Assembly: GCA_947448735.1 (NCBI GenBank)
Contig: CANFOS010000007.1
Location: 82,558-146,557 of the forward strand
Source: Comamonadaceae bacterium
Lineage (GTDB): Bacteria; Pseudomonadota; Gammaproteobacteria; Burkholderiales; Burkholderiaceae_C
DNA: 64,000 nt
Reading direction: 5' to 3'
Every line of letters starts with the position of its first letter. The stretch's first letter is position 1. A model generated the notes under the pieces. The model had not been told where the DNA came from and made no database searches. It was given only the letters and a program-made list of their open reading frames with translations. Shown piece after piece: positions 33,465-42,678 of this stretch. The position numbers were made by a program, and so were the translations under genes.

Positions 33465-33743
33465 GGTATTGCGCGTCAAAGCGCTTTGATCGGCCTGTTG
33501 GGCACTCTGTTTCGAGAGCAACCCGCCAGTGATAGGCAGATGGGGTCAAAAAATCGGGCCAGAAAACTTGTGCGGGATGTCTGGAATAACAAACCCGGAA
33601 AGTGCCCAAATGTTGCGAGTAACTGGAGCCTGCAACCACAAGATTGTCTCACGGAACGATAATAGAAGGTTGTGAGTAAAAACAGGCGATCAAACACCCG
33701 CCGCTCAAGCTCCGCTTTTTTACACTTCTAAAGACGATTACAA

Positions 33744-35405
33744 ATGGCTCAGTACGTATTTACCATGAACAAGGTCGGCAAAATTGTGCCGCCCAAGCGC
33801 CACATTTTGAAAGACGTATCCCTCAGCTTCTTCCCCGGCGCCAAGATCGGCATGCTGGGCTTGAACGGCTCTGGCAAGTCAACGCTGCTCAAAATCATGG
33901 CGGGTATTGACAAGGAAATCGAAGGCGAAGCCACCCCGATGCCGGGTCTGAACATCGGCTACCTGCCGCAGGAACCCAGGCTGAACGACGAGCACACCGT
34001 GCGTGAAAGCGTCGAAGACGGCATGGGTGCGGTGTTTGCCGCCAAGGGTTTGCTGGAAGCGGTGTACACGGCTTATGGCGAACCCGACGCCGACTTTGAT
34101 GCGCTGGCCGCCGAGCAAGCCCGGCTTGAAGCCATCATTGCCACCGCAGGCACCGATTCTGAACACCAGCTGGAAATTGCTGCCGACGCTTTGCGTCTGC
34201 CGCCATGGGATGCCAAAATCGGCCTGCTGTCGGGTGGTGAAAAGCGCCGCGTGGCACTTTGCCGCCTGCTGCTGAGCAAGCCTGACATGTTGCTGCTGGA
34301 CGAACCCACCAACCACTTGGACGCCGAATCAGTCGATTGGCTGGAGCAGTTTTTACAGCGCTTTAGCGGCACCGTGGTGGCCATTACCCACGACCGCTAC
34401 TTTCTGGACAATGCAGCCGAGTGGATTCTGGAACTTGACCGTGGCCACGGCATCCCGTGGAAGGGCAATTACAGCAGCTGGCTCGACCAAAAGGGCGAAC
34501 GCCTGGCGCAAGAGCAAAAAGGCGAAGAAGCCCGCGCCAAGGCCCTGAAAAAAGAGCTGGAATGGTCGCGTCAAAACCCGAAAGCGCGCCAGGCCAAGAG
34601 CAAGTCTCGCTTGGCGCGGTTTGAGGAACTCAGCGATTTTGAATACCAAAAACGGGTTGAAACCAACGAGATTTTCATTCCGGTGGCCGAGCGTCTGGGT
34701 GCCCAGGTCATTGAATTTAAAAACGTCACCAAATCATTCGGCGACCGGGTGCTGATTGATGATTTGAGTTTCACCGTGCCAGCCGGCGCGATTGTCGGCA
34801 TCATCGGACCGAACGGTGCCGGCAAGTCAACGCTCTTCAAGTTGATCGCCGGCAAAGAGTTGCCAGACAGCGGCGAAGTCATCAAGGGCTCGACCGTGCG
34901 CATGGCCTTCGTTGACCAGAACCGTGACGATTTGGCGAATGAAAAGACGGTGTGGGAAGACATCTCGGGCGGTTTGGATATTTTGAACGTCGGCAAGTTT
35001 CAGATGCCTAGCCGTGCCTACGCAGGCCGCTTCAACTTCAACGGAGGTGACCAGCAAAAGCGCGTCGGTACGCTGTCGGGTGGTGAGCGTGGGCGCTTGC
35101 ACCTGGCCAAAACACTGATTGCTGGCGGCAATGTGCTGATGCTTGACGAGCCATCAAACGACCTGGACGTTGAAACCCTGCGCGCGCTTGAAGATGCGCT
35201 GCTGGAGTTTGCAGGCTCGGTGATGGTCATCAGTCACGACCGGTGGTTTCTTGACCGCATTGCCACGCATATTTTGGCGGCAGAAGGCGATAGCCAGTGG
35301 ACGTTCTTTGATGGCAACTATCAGGAATATGAAGCGGACAAGAAGAAGCGACTCGGTGAAGAGGGCGCAAAACCAAAGCGCATGCGCTACAAGGCCTTGA
35401 AATAG
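33744..35405 (+). CDS. ettA: Energy-dependent translational throttle EttA (ABC-F)
   Basis: EttA is a ribosome-binding ABC-F ATPase that gates the first elongation steps according to ATP/ADP. The 553-residue product has two ABC domains: GLNGSGKST, LSGGEKRRVALC and LLLDEPTNHLD in the first; GPNGAGKST, LSGGERGRLHLAKTL and MLDEPSNDLD in the second, with the arm and the linker (SRQNPKARQAKSKSRLARFE) between them. No membrane domain is present. Length and N-terminus (MAQYVFTMNKVGKIVPPKR) are typical. Confidence 0.96.
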   Translation: MAQYVFTMNKVGKIVPPKRHILKDVSLSFFPGAKIGMLGLNGSGKSTLLKIMAGIDKEIEGEATPMPGLNIGYLPQEPRLNDEHTVRESVEDGMGAVFAAKGLLEAVYTAYGEPDADFDALAAEQARLEAIIATAGTDSEHQLEIAADALRLPPWDAKIGLLSGGEKRRVALCRLLLSKPDMLLLDEPTNHLDAESVDWLEQFLQRFSGTVVAITHDRYFLDNAAEWILELDRGHGIPWKGNYSSWLDQKGERLAQEQKGEEARAKALKKELEWSRQNPKARQAKSKSRLARFEELSDFEYQKRVETNEIFIPVAERLGAQVIEFKNVTKSFGDRVLIDDLSFTVPAGAIVGIIGPNGAGKSTLFKLIAGKELPDSGEVIKGSTVRMAFVDQNRDDLANEKTVWEDISGGLDILNVGKFQMPSRAYAGRFNFNGGDQQKRVGTLSGGERGRLHLAKTLIAGGNVLMLDEPSNDLDVETLRALEDALLEFAGSVMVISHDRWFLDRIATHILAAEGDSQWTFFDGNYQEYEADKKKRLGEEGAKPKRMRYKALK

Positions 35406-35422
35406 TGCCTCCACGCTGGTTT

Positions 35423-35511
35423 TTGGGGTCAGAGTCCAAATTCGCCAAACCGGTGGTTTGCCCGCAGGGCGCGGTGCGTGGCACCACAGCGAAATTGGCG
35501 TCTGACCCCAA
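35423..35511. repeat. Inverted-repeat element, TTGGGGTCAGA type
   Basis: The arms (TTGGGGTCAGAGTCCAAATTCG at 35423 in two parts of 11, and its partner at 35490-35511) match at 19 of 22 positions around a GC-rich loop of about 45 bases. The GGGGTCAGA core also appears, on either strand, near 52690, 56987, 57993 and 63385. It resembles REP-type palindromes linked with TnpA-REP transposases, but no such transposase is in the window. A 6-bp hairpin GCCTCC-CGA-GGAGGC follows at 35529-35543. Confidence 0.6.
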
Positions 35512-35603
35512 TAACCAAATAACCAGATGCCTCCCGAGGAGGCCGCTGCGCCTACGGACTGGCAAAGCCAGATCCGTGGCCCCTGTTTGAATGGTGAGTT
35601 CAC

Positions 35604-36140
35604 ATGATTGAAGAACAGGTTCTTTTAAAAACGAGGCACTGGTTAGAGGCCGCCGTGATTGGCCTGAACCTTTGCCCATTTGCCAAGGCCGTCTACGTCA
35701 AAAATCAGGTGCGCCTCGTCGTCAGCAAGGCACGTCATGCCGATGACTTGCTGGAAGAGCTGGACCGTGAGCTTGACTTGCTGGTGGCCACGCCCGCCAG
35801 CGAGATCGACACCACGCTGCTGATTCACCCCACGCTGTTCGAAGACTTTTTGGACTTCAATGACTTTCTGGAAGTAGCCGAAGGCGTGGTCGATGAACAC
35901 GGGCTGGAAGGTGTGATCCAGCTGGCCAGCTTTCACCCGCAGTTCCAGTTTGATGGTACCGAGCTTGATGACATCAGCAACTACACCAACCGTGCGCCGT
36001 TTGCCATCATGCATTTGCTGCGGGAGGGCAGTGTTGAACGTGCAGTTGAGGCCTTTCCTCAAGCCGATGCGATTTTTGAAGCCAACATCGCGACGCTGGA
36101 AAAGCTCGGTCATGCGGGCTGGAAATCGTTAGGGCTTTAA
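35604..36140 (+). CDS. DUF1415 family protein
   Basis: A 178-residue soluble protein matching the DUF1415 family over its whole length: VIGLNLCPFAKAVYVKNQVR at the N-terminus, TLLIHPTLFEDFLDFNDFL in the middle, IQLASFHPQFQFDG and SNYTNRAPFAIMHLLRE after it. The function of the family is not established. The 3' end overlaps the convergent LysR gene by 4 bases. Confidence 0.9.
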   Translation: MIEEQVLLKTRHWLEAAVIGLNLCPFAKAVYVKNQVRLVVSKARHADDLLEELDRELDLLVATPASEIDTTLLIHPTLFEDFLDFNDFLEVAEGVVDEHGLEGVIQLASFHPQFQFDGTELDDISNYTNRAPFAIMHLLREGSVERAVEAFPQADAIFEANIATLEKLGHAGWKSLGL

Positions 36141-37036
36141 GTCGAGCCCAGCACCTCGGCTTCTGACCGCCTCAACAGTGTTTTCAGCAGCGGCGGCTCA
36201 AAGTGCCGCTGTACGGTGATGGCATAAAAATTTTCATGCAGTTGCGGCACCACACAATACTCTTGCAGCTTGCCGCTGCGCAGTTCGTCTTGCACCACCA
36301 CGGTCGGCAGCAGCGCCACGTTGCCAGAGTCGCGCGCCAGCAGCCGCAGCATCGCCATGTCGTCCACCTCGGCCCGCACCTGGTAGTGCAGACCGAGTTG
36401 CTCACACAGGACATCAAAGCCAGCACGAATGTCGCTGTCCCGGCCCGGTAGCAACAGCGGCTGCTCAGCCAGTTCTTGCGGGAAGCGAAACGCTTTGCCC
36501 TTGGCGCGTGGCTTGCCCACCAGACTGACCGGCTGACGCGCAATACGCCTGCATCGCCAGGGGTGATGGCTGTCCGCATTGACCTTGCGGTTGCTCAGCA
36601 CCAAGTCCAGGTTGTGCACCGCCAGACGGGTGAGCAACTCGTCCAGCCCGCCTGACTGCAGCACCAGTTCAACATCATCGCGTTTGAGCAGCGGCTTGAC
36701 AAAGTTTTCCTGAAAATTTCTGGACAGTGTGGCCACACCACCAATGCGAAGCACCTGTCGCGCGAGTCGCTGTCCGTCACGCAGCAGGGCGGTCAGTTCG
36801 TTCCCCGTTTCAAAAATGGTGTCGGCATAGGTCAGCGCCACGCGCCCGGCTTCGGTCAGCTGCAGCACCCGGCCTTGACGCGCAAAAAGTGGCTGGCCCA
36901 ACTGGTCTTCAAGCTGCTTGATTTGCGTGGACAGCGCTGACTGCGACACATGCAGTTGTAGTGCCGCGCGTGTCAGGTTGCCCTCTTTGGCGACGGCCCA
37001 AAAGTAATGCAGGTGGTGATAGTTAAGGCGCGCCAT
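36137..37036 (-). CDS. LysR-type regulator, divergent from the DAB genes
   Basis: A 299-residue LysR-family activator. The N-terminal winged helix-turn-helix reads MARLNYHHLHYFWAVAKEGN, LTRAALQLHVSQSALSTQIK, of the NhaR-like type. An effector-binding domain follows. The ATG at 37036 is used; a TTG one codon earlier is possible. It is divergent from dabB across 107 bases that contain a T-N11-A palindrome (37065-37077), so it is the probable regulator of the inorganic carbon system and of itself. Confidence 0.9.
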   Translation of the reverse strand: MARLNYHHLHYFWAVAKEGNLTRAALQLHVSQSALSTQIKQLEDQLGQPLFARQGRVLQLTEAGRVALTYADTIFETGNELTALLRDGQRLARQVLRIGGVATLSRNFQENFVKPLLKRDDVELVLQSGGLDELLTRLAVHNLDLVLSNRKVNADSHHPWRCRRIARQPVSLVGKPRAKGKAFRFPQELAEQPLLLPGRDSDIRAGFDVLCEQLGLHYQVRAEVDDMAMLRLLARDSGNVALLPTVVVQDELRSGKLQEYCVVPQLHENFYAITVQRHFEPPLLKTLLRRSEAEVLGST

Positions 37037-37064
37037 CAAAATAAATCATCTGTATATAAGAACG

Positions 37065-37077
37065 TTAAGCTGCTTAA
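37065..37077. promoter_or_regulatory. LysR-type T-N11-A palindrome in the lysR/dabB gap
   Basis: TTAAGCTGCTTAA is a perfect 5-bp dyad around CTG with T-N11-A spacing, the usual LysR recognition shape, and fits the TNA-N7-TNA form described for CbbR. It lies 29 bases from lysR and 8 bases upstream of a possible dabB -35. Confidence 0.55.
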
Positions 37078-37084
37078 TATGTAT

Positions 37085-37113
37085 TTTACAGAATTAATTT
37101 GACCGTGCATAGT
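37085..37113 (+). promoter_or_regulatory. Possible sigma-70 promoter for dabBA
   Basis: TTTACA, 17 bases, CATAGT, ending 31 bases before dabB. The -35 is good and the -10 weak, as expected of an activator-dependent promoter next to the LysR palindrome. Confidence 0.35.
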
Positions 37114-37143
37114 CACGCCAGTTGATGGATAAAGGAACGTATC

Positions 37144-38709
37144 TTGTTTGTCTCACCTGATGATTGGCAGCCGCTGCGGGCCAGCTTGCTCCTGGCGGTA
37201 CCGCTGCTGTATTTGTTGTCTGCCGCATTGGCCAACTGGCGGGTGGCACGCCATTGCACAGCCGTGGCTTTGAGCCTGGCGGTCGCGTCCTTGGCCCTGC
37301 TGGCCTTTGGCGGGCCCTTGGTCATCTACACCGTGCGCGCGGATGCCGCGGGCTGCATGGTGCTGTTGCTGGTCAGTTTTGTGGGCTGGGTCATCACCCG
37401 GTATTCACAGACTTACATGGCTGGTGATGCCGGCCAGTACCGCTATGTACGCTGGCTGATGGCCACGCTGGCCTGTGTTGGTATGGTGGTGGTGACCAAC
37501 AACTTGCTGGTGCTGGCGTTGTGCTGGCTGGCTACCTCCCTTTGTTTGCACAAGTTGCTGACGTTTTTTTCTGGCCGGCCCGCAGCCTTGATCGCCGCGC
37601 ATAAAAAGTTTCTGGCCAGTCGGCTGGGCGACATCTGTCTGTTTGCCGGTGTGGCGTTGACGGGTACCTGCCTGGGCAGCCTGGAAATTGATCAAATCAA
37701 TGCCAAGGCGCAAGCACTGATGCATTACCCCACTGCGCTCAAAGTGGCCGTATTTTGCTTTGTCATCAGCGCGTTGCTCAAGTGCGCACAGTTGCCTGTG
37801 CATGGCTGGCTGATTCAGGTGATGGAAGCACCAACGCCCGTTTCTGCATTGCTGCATGCGGGCATTGTGAATTTGGGCGGCTTCCTGATGATTCGCCTGA
37901 GCCCACTGGTGGCCGAGGTGAGCGGCGCTCAAACCTTGTTGGTGGTGGTGGGCAGTCTGACGGCGGCACTCGCCGCGCTGGTGATGATGACCCGTATCAG
38001 TGCGAAGGTGATGCTGGCCTGGTCAACCTGCGCGCAGATGGGCTTTATGTTGATGCAATGCGGATTGCAGGCCTATGACTTGGCGTTGCTGCACCTGATG
38101 GCTCATTCGCTGTACAAGGCGCATGCATTTTTGGGAGCCGGTGGTGCCGTTGAACAGGCCCGGCTCAAGGTGATGTCGGCGCCGCCCGCGTCTGTCCGCC
38201 TGAGCCTGTTGCTGGCCGCTGCTGGTGGTGGTCTGGTCATGGTGCTGGCCGCAGGCATGCTGTGGGGGGTCGCTTTTGACAAGCCATCTGCACTGTGGGT
38301 GCTGGCGGCCATCGTTAGCCTAGCCACCACACCGCTGATGTTGCCGCTGTTTGCAGCACAGGGTTTTCGCATGACGGGACTCTGGCCACTGGGCATGCTG
38401 CTGGGCGCATTGGCTGTGCCCTTGACCTATTTTGGCTTGCACCAGGTGTTTGGCTTCCTGGTTGACCTGCCCCAAGGCATCGGCCCCACCTGGTTTGATC
38501 TGGTCTGGGTCATGCTGTGTTTTGTGCTGCTGTTTGCCCTGCAATGCCTGATTTATGCCAGGCCGCGCGGCCGAGTCGCCAGTGCCTTGTACCCCTGGTT
38601 TTATGCCGGGCTGTACCTGGACGAGTGGTTCACCCGCGCGACGTTTCGCATCTGGCCGGCCAGAATGTCCGCTGCCGTCATCAAACCACAAGCAGGTGTT
38701 TCAAAATGA
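37144..38709 (+). CDS. dabB: DabB, membrane subunit of the DAB inorganic carbon system
   Basis: DabB is a proton-channel-type membrane protein related to the large antiporter-like subunits of complex I (NuoL/MrpA). With DabA it accumulates dissolved inorganic carbon. The 521-residue product is nearly all hydrophobic, with about 13 TM segments and the conserved VHGWLIQVMEAPTPVSALLH and WSTCAQMGFMLMQCG segments. The start is a TTG at 37144, preceded by AAAGGAACG. No other complex I genes are near, and dabA overlaps its stop, so the DAB assignment is firm. Confidence 0.9.
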   Translation: MFVSPDDWQPLRASLLLAVPLLYLLSAALANWRVARHCTAVALSLAVASLALLAFGGPLVIYTVRADAAGCMVLLLVSFVGWVITRYSQTYMAGDAGQYRYVRWLMATLACVGMVVVTNNLLVLALCWLATSLCLHKLLTFFSGRPAALIAAHKKFLASRLGDICLFAGVALTGTCLGSLEIDQINAKAQALMHYPTALKVAVFCFVISALLKCAQLPVHGWLIQVMEAPTPVSALLHAGIVNLGGFLMIRLSPLVAEVSGAQTLLVVVGSLTAALAALVMMTRISAKVMLAWSTCAQMGFMLMQCGLQAYDLALLHLMAHSLYKAHAFLGAGGAVEQARLKVMSAPPASVRLSLLLAAAGGGLVMVLAAGMLWGVAFDKPSALWVLAAIVSLATTPLMLPLFAAQGFRMTGLWPLGMLLGALAVPLTYFGLHQVFGFLVDLPQGIGPTWFDLVWVMLCFVLLFALQCLIYARPRGRVASALYPWFYAGLYLDEWFTRATFRIWPARMSAAVIKPQAGVSK

Positions 38710-41234
38710 AGACCATCATTGGAAAAACCCTGGCGCTGGCGCCTGATTTTGCGCAGTTTGAACCCAGCGTGACGCAGGCCTGCCAGCGCATTGCGCCCAC
38801 CTGGCCGCTGGACCAGTTCATCGCAGTCAATCCGTACTGGGGTTTTGTCGATCAGCCGATGGCGCAAGCTGCCAAGCGCTTGAGTCAGCTGTCTGGCACA
38901 CCGCTGGTCATGCCGCGTTCTTTTTACCAGGCGCAGTGGCAGGCCGGACGCTTGACACAAGCGCATTTGCAAAGCGCCATCGATGCGGCTCAGGCTGATT
39001 GCAAGGTTGATGACCTGATGGACCGTCTGGGCACTGACAACCCAGGTGCGCAGCCGCAGATGCTGGTCACCACGCTTGCCGACCGCCAGCGCGACCTGAG
39101 CCATGCCATGGCCTGGGTTGACTTTGTCACGCACCAGATCAGTCAGCATTGCGCGGCGTATTTTGATGTCAACCAGGCTGCATGGAACCCCGACCGTGTG
39201 GGTCTGTATGCCAGCTGGGCCAGCCAACTGGCCAAGGACCGCAGCACGGCCTTGCTGATGGGCTATACAGGGGTCCGTCAAAAAGCCGCCCGACTGCCGC
39301 ATGACCCGCGCCAGCTGATTGCCGAGGCCACACACGCGCTTGGTTTGACGCCCTGGCAATGCGTCGACTACTACACCGCACTGCTGATGAGCATCAACGG
39401 CTGGGCCTCATGGTGCGCTTACGAGCGTTGGCAGTCGCGGTTGGGTTCGTTGTCAGGCAAGACCGATGACGACGACATCATCGAGCTGCTGGCGATTCGG
39501 CTGGGCTGGGAATGGCTGCTGCTGCAAGATCCGGGAAACCCGCAGCTTGCTCCTCAATGGATAGCTGCTCGACCAGGTATCTATTGTCCTGCAGGCACAT
39601 TTGACCTCCAAAACAGAGATGATTGGCTGCTTCAGGACGCTTTGGAGCGCGCTTTCCAGCAGCCCTTGGTGCGCGGCTTGTGCCAAAGCCAGGTCGTTGC
39701 AACGGATAGTCGTGTAACGCCGACTGTACAAGCCATTTTTTGCATTGACGTGCGCTCTGAAGTCTTTCGCCGTGCGCTGGAGGCCAGTGGCCCCACCGTT
39801 CAAACCCGCGGTTTCGCCGGGTTTTTTGGCTTGCCTGTGTCGTACTCGCCGATCGGCACGGCCATGACGCGGCCACAATTGCCAGGCCTGCTTGCGCCGA
39901 GCCGCACGGTCACCGACGAGTGGGACGACCTCGACGCGCTGTCTCTGGGCCAGGCCATTGCCGGACGGCGCAGGCAGGGTTTGCAGTGGCGCAGCACCTG
40001 GCAAAGCTTTCGCAGCGCGGCGAGCAGCGGTTTCAGCTTTGTCGAGAGTTGCGGTTTGCTCTATGCGGGCAAGCTGCTTAAAAACACAATGCCCAACGTC
40101 ACCACGGCGCGCCCGGTTGAACAAACGGGTTTGTCAGCCGGCGAGCTCTGCGCCAGCCGCCCACGGCTGCAAAACATGCCCGGCGCAACACCAGAGGCTG
40201 AACTGCGGTCTCGCGCAGACCTGGCGGCTGGCATTTTGGGGGCAATGGGGCTGACAAGCGACTTCGCCCGCATCGTGCTGCTGGCAGGCCACGGCAGCCA
40301 GACGGCTAACAACCCGCACGCGGCAGGGCTGGACTGTGGTGCATGCGGCGGCCAGACCGGTGAGGTCAATGCGCGGGCGCTGGCTGCACTGCTCAACGAT
40401 GCCACCGTGCGCGCTGCGCTGGCCGATAAAAATACTTGCATCCCTGACACCACCTGGTTTTTGAGCGGCTTGCACAACACCACAACGGACGAGCTGACGC
40501 TGTTTGACACCGACTTGATGCCTGCCAGCCATGCCAGCGACTTGCTGCAATTGCAGAACACGTTGGCCCTGGCGGGTCAGTGCGCAAGGGCTGAGCGCGC
40601 GCCCAGGCTCGGTTTGGCGCACCTTTCCCAAGATGTTGAAAAGCTCAAAAAAACCATCAAGGCCCGAGCCAATGACTGGGCGCAGGTGCGACCGGAATGG
40701 GGCCTGGCCAACAACGCCGCGTTCATCGTCGCGCCGCGCGCGCGCAGCCGGCATTTGAACCTGGAGGGACGGGCCTTTTTGCATGACTACGACTGGCAAA
40801 GTGATGCAGGTTTTGGCGTGCTTGAACTGATCATGACGGCGCCCATGATCGTCACCCACTGGATCAACATGCAGTATTACGCCAGCGTGGTGGACAACAC
40901 CCGATACGGCAGCGGCAACAAGGTGCTGCACAACGTGGTGGGGCTCAGGTTGGGGGTGTTTGAAGGCAACGGGGGTGATTTGCGGATTGGTTTGCCAATG
41001 CAGTCGCTGCATGACGGCCAGCAGTGGCAACACACACCGCTGCGTTTGAGTGTCTTTATTCAAGCGCCGCAAGCTGCGATTGACGGCATTCTGGCCAAAC
41101 ACGCTGTGGTGCGGCAACTGGTCGAAAACCAGTGGCTGCACCTGTTCCAGATAGACGCAGGCGGTGCGCAGTCTGACGCACACTCTGCCGTTCATCGTAG
41201 GACAGGCCTTGGCTGGACACCAGAAAATGGATGA
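38706..41234 (+). CDS. dabA: DabA (DUF2309), carbonic-anhydrase-like subunit of the DAB system
   Basis: DabA is a cytoplasmic zinc protein distantly related to beta-carbonic anhydrases, coupled to DabB to hydrate CO2 in one direction and build a bicarbonate pool. The 842-residue product carries the expected zinc-site segments: FCIDVRSE (Cys and Asp) near residue 345 and LLAGHGSQTANNPHAAGLDC with CGACGG (His and Cys) near residue 525-550. Its ATG overlaps the dabB stop (ATGA). It is under a divergent LysR regulator. No carboxysome or RuBisCO gene is in the window. Confidence 0.93.
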   Translation: MKTIIGKTLALAPDFAQFEPSVTQACQRIAPTWPLDQFIAVNPYWGFVDQPMAQAAKRLSQLSGTPLVMPRSFYQAQWQAGRLTQAHLQSAIDAAQADCKVDDLMDRLGTDNPGAQPQMLVTTLADRQRDLSHAMAWVDFVTHQISQHCAAYFDVNQAAWNPDRVGLYASWASQLAKDRSTALLMGYTGVRQKAARLPHDPRQLIAEATHALGLTPWQCVDYYTALLMSINGWASWCAYERWQSRLGSLSGKTDDDDIIELLAIRLGWEWLLLQDPGNPQLAPQWIAARPGIYCPAGTFDLQNRDDWLLQDALERAFQQPLVRGLCQSQVVATDSRVTPTVQAIFCIDVRSEVFRRALEASGPTVQTRGFAGFFGLPVSYSPIGTAMTRPQLPGLLAPSRTVTDEWDDLDALSLGQAIAGRRRQGLQWRSTWQSFRSAASSGFSFVESCGLLYAGKLLKNTMPNVTTARPVEQTGLSAGELCASRPRLQNMPGATPEAELRSRADLAAGILGAMGLTSDFARIVLLAGHGSQTANNPHAAGLDCGACGGQTGEVNARALAALLNDATVRAALADKNTCIPDTTWFLSGLHNTTTDELTLFDTDLMPASHASDLLQLQNTLALAGQCARAERAPRLGLAHLSQDVEKLKKTIKARANDWAQVRPEWGLANNAAFIVAPRARSRHLNLEGRAFLHDYDWQSDAGFGVLELIMTAPMIVTHWINMQYYASVVDNTRYGSGNKVLHNVVGLRLGVFEGNGGDLRIGLPMQSLHDGQQWQHTPLRLSVFIQAPQAAIDGILAKHAVVRQLVENQWLHLFQIDAGGAQSDAHSAVHRRTGLGWTPENG

Positions 41235-41269
41235 CAGACAACAAAATTCTTTACTTTTAGACTCGGCTC

Positions 41270-41830
41270 ATGCCCACCCGCTCACAGCCCAACGATTCCG
41301 CCTTTCAGGCTTTCCTAGACGCCGCCAGGCAACAAGCGTCGCAAACCTTGTTTGTGCCGCTTGACAAGCTGTCTGGAAAGCAGGGCGTGAAACAGGCAGC
41401 TCATGCCGCTTTTCTAACGCCCGATGAGCCCAAACAACCAGGGCAACATCGTGTCAGTGGTCAAAAGCCGATATCGCTCGGCAAAGGCCGAACAGGTCCA
41501 TCGGTTGGTGACAACCAAAGCGACCGGGTACTTGCCGCGTTCATACAAGGCCTCGAGGCGGCCGCTTTTCAGCTGTCACAGGACAAGGCGATTGGGCCGC
41601 TCGAATTTGCTGCCTTGCTCCAGGGTTTTGAAGACCGGCAGGCGGCGCTCGACGAGGCTGTCGGCAAGGCGCAAAAGCTCGCGGTCAAGGCCCTCACGCC
41701 AGCCGAGCAGCGTTGCCTGCTGGCCGAAAAGATTGCCGGTGATATTCGCGATCGACGCGACTTTGTGGCTATCCATGCCATCATCGCCGCCTTCGTGACT
41801 GTGCCCTGGTCCCGCCGCCTGACCCAATAG
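41270..41830 (+). CDS. Hypothetical protein after dabA
   Basis: A 186-residue protein, soluble and Gln/Ala/Lys-rich, with a disordered-looking N-terminal 90 residues (MPTRSQPNDSAFQAFLDAAR) and a helical C-terminal half (LEAAAFQLSQDKAIGPLEFA, LTPAEQRCLLAEKIAGDIRD). No family is recognised. It follows dabA by 35 bases on the same strand, so it may be cotranscribed, but a role in carbon uptake is not shown. Confidence 0.6.
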   Translation: MPTRSQPNDSAFQAFLDAARQQASQTLFVPLDKLSGKQGVKQAAHAAFLTPDEPKQPGQHRVSGQKPISLGKGRTGPSVGDNQSDRVLAAFIQGLEAAAFQLSQDKAIGPLEFAALLQGFEDRQAALDEAVGKAQKLAVKALTPAEQRCLLAEKIAGDIRDRRDFVAIHAIIAAFVTVPWSRRLTQ

Positions 41831-41992
41831 AAGCAGCGGGTAAAGACAGTCTGTCCCGTGGTGATCAGTCTGTCGGCAACGCACACGCCCTTTGCGGGCC
41901 TTCTGCACCTTGATGTCAGGCAGCTGACTGCCAGAACTTCATCAGCTTCTCGCTGCGGGTCTGCGCCACACGGCAGCCTCGAGCGTGCAGGC

Positions 41993-42613
41993 TCAATTCG
42001 TGTGCTTGAGCTCGCTCACGGCCTGTTTGACCACCGACACGCCGCCACTTACTGCCAGCACAGCCATTCCCACGGCCACCAGCAGATCGGGCCAGGCGCT
42101 GCTGGTGCCCAGCACAGCCAGCGCAGCGAGCATGACGGCGATGTTGCCAATCGCGTCATTACGTGAGCACAACCACACGCTGCGCATATTGGCATCGCCC
42201 TCGCGGTAGGCATACAGCATGGCGGCGACCGTCACGTTGGCAATCAGGGCCAGCAGGCCAATGCTGCCCATGGCGAAGGCTTCAGGCGTGCCGCCCTGAC
42301 TGAACATCCAGGCCGCCCGGCCGATGACAAACAGCCCGAAGGCGATCATGCAAGCGCCCTTGAGCAGCGCGGCCCGGGACCGCAGCGTCAGACCGGCAGA
42401 CAGCACGGCCAGCGACACGCCGTAGTTGGCTGCATCGCCAAAAAAATCAATCGCATCTGCCAGCAAAGAAACCGAGCCGGACTTGAAGCCCGCGCCAAGC
42501 TCAATGACGAACATCACCAGGTTGATGATAAGCGCCGCCCACAAAATCTTGCGGTAGCGCGGGCTGCTGGCGCGTCGGTCATCTGGCTCATGGTGGTGGC
42601 AATGTGCTGACAT
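41993..42613 (-). CDS. Cation diffusion facilitator family transporter
   Basis: A 206-residue inner-membrane protein with about six TM segments and the CDF fold. Metal-site features are the N-terminal HCHHHEPDD and, in TM2, SLLADAIDFFGDAANYG; the second half has SRNDAIGNIAVMLAA. The cytoplasmic C-terminal domain usual in CDF proteins is missing; it ends at ELKHTN. ATG 42613 is used because TTG 42631 would place the start nearer the promoter. A MerR-type operator (42643-42673) precedes it and a CadR/PbrR-like regulator gene lies nearby, so heavy-metal export (Cd/Zn/Pb) is likely. Confidence 0.85.
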   Translation of the reverse strand: MSAHCHHHEPDDRRASSPRYRKILWAALIINLVMFVIELGAGFKSGSVSLLADAIDFFGDAANYGVSLAVLSAGLTLRSRAALLKGACMIAFGLFVIGRAAWMFSQGGTPEAFAMGSIGLLALIANVTVAAMLYAYREGDANMRSVWLCSRNDAIGNIAVMLAALAVLGTSSAWPDLLVAVGMAVLAVSGGVSVVKQAVSELKHTN

Positions 42614-42642
42614 GTCATCTTTCAATTTCAATCGATGGCATG

Positions 42643-42673
42643 ATTGGAAACTTTAAACCCACTTGAAGGTCAA
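42643..42673 (-). promoter_or_regulatory. MerR-family operator/promoter of the CDF exporter gene
   Basis: On the minus strand TTGACC, a 19-base spacer, then TCCAAT. An imperfect dyad ACCTTCAA / TTTAAAGT lies within the spacer region. The overlong 19-base spacer with a dyad is the hallmark of MerR-controlled promoters. The CadR/PbrR-like regulator at 43724 is the natural candidate to bind it. Confidence 0.55.
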
Positions 42674-42678
42674 GCGCT

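Noticed and set aside
35529..35543. GCCTCC-CGA-GGAGGC as the ettA terminator
   Set aside because: The stem is short and no T-run follows; the sequence after it is GC-rich.
37144..38709. Complex I subunit NuoL or Mrp antiporter subunit
   Set aside because: No other nuo or mrp genes are nearby and the overlapping next gene is DabA (DUF2309).
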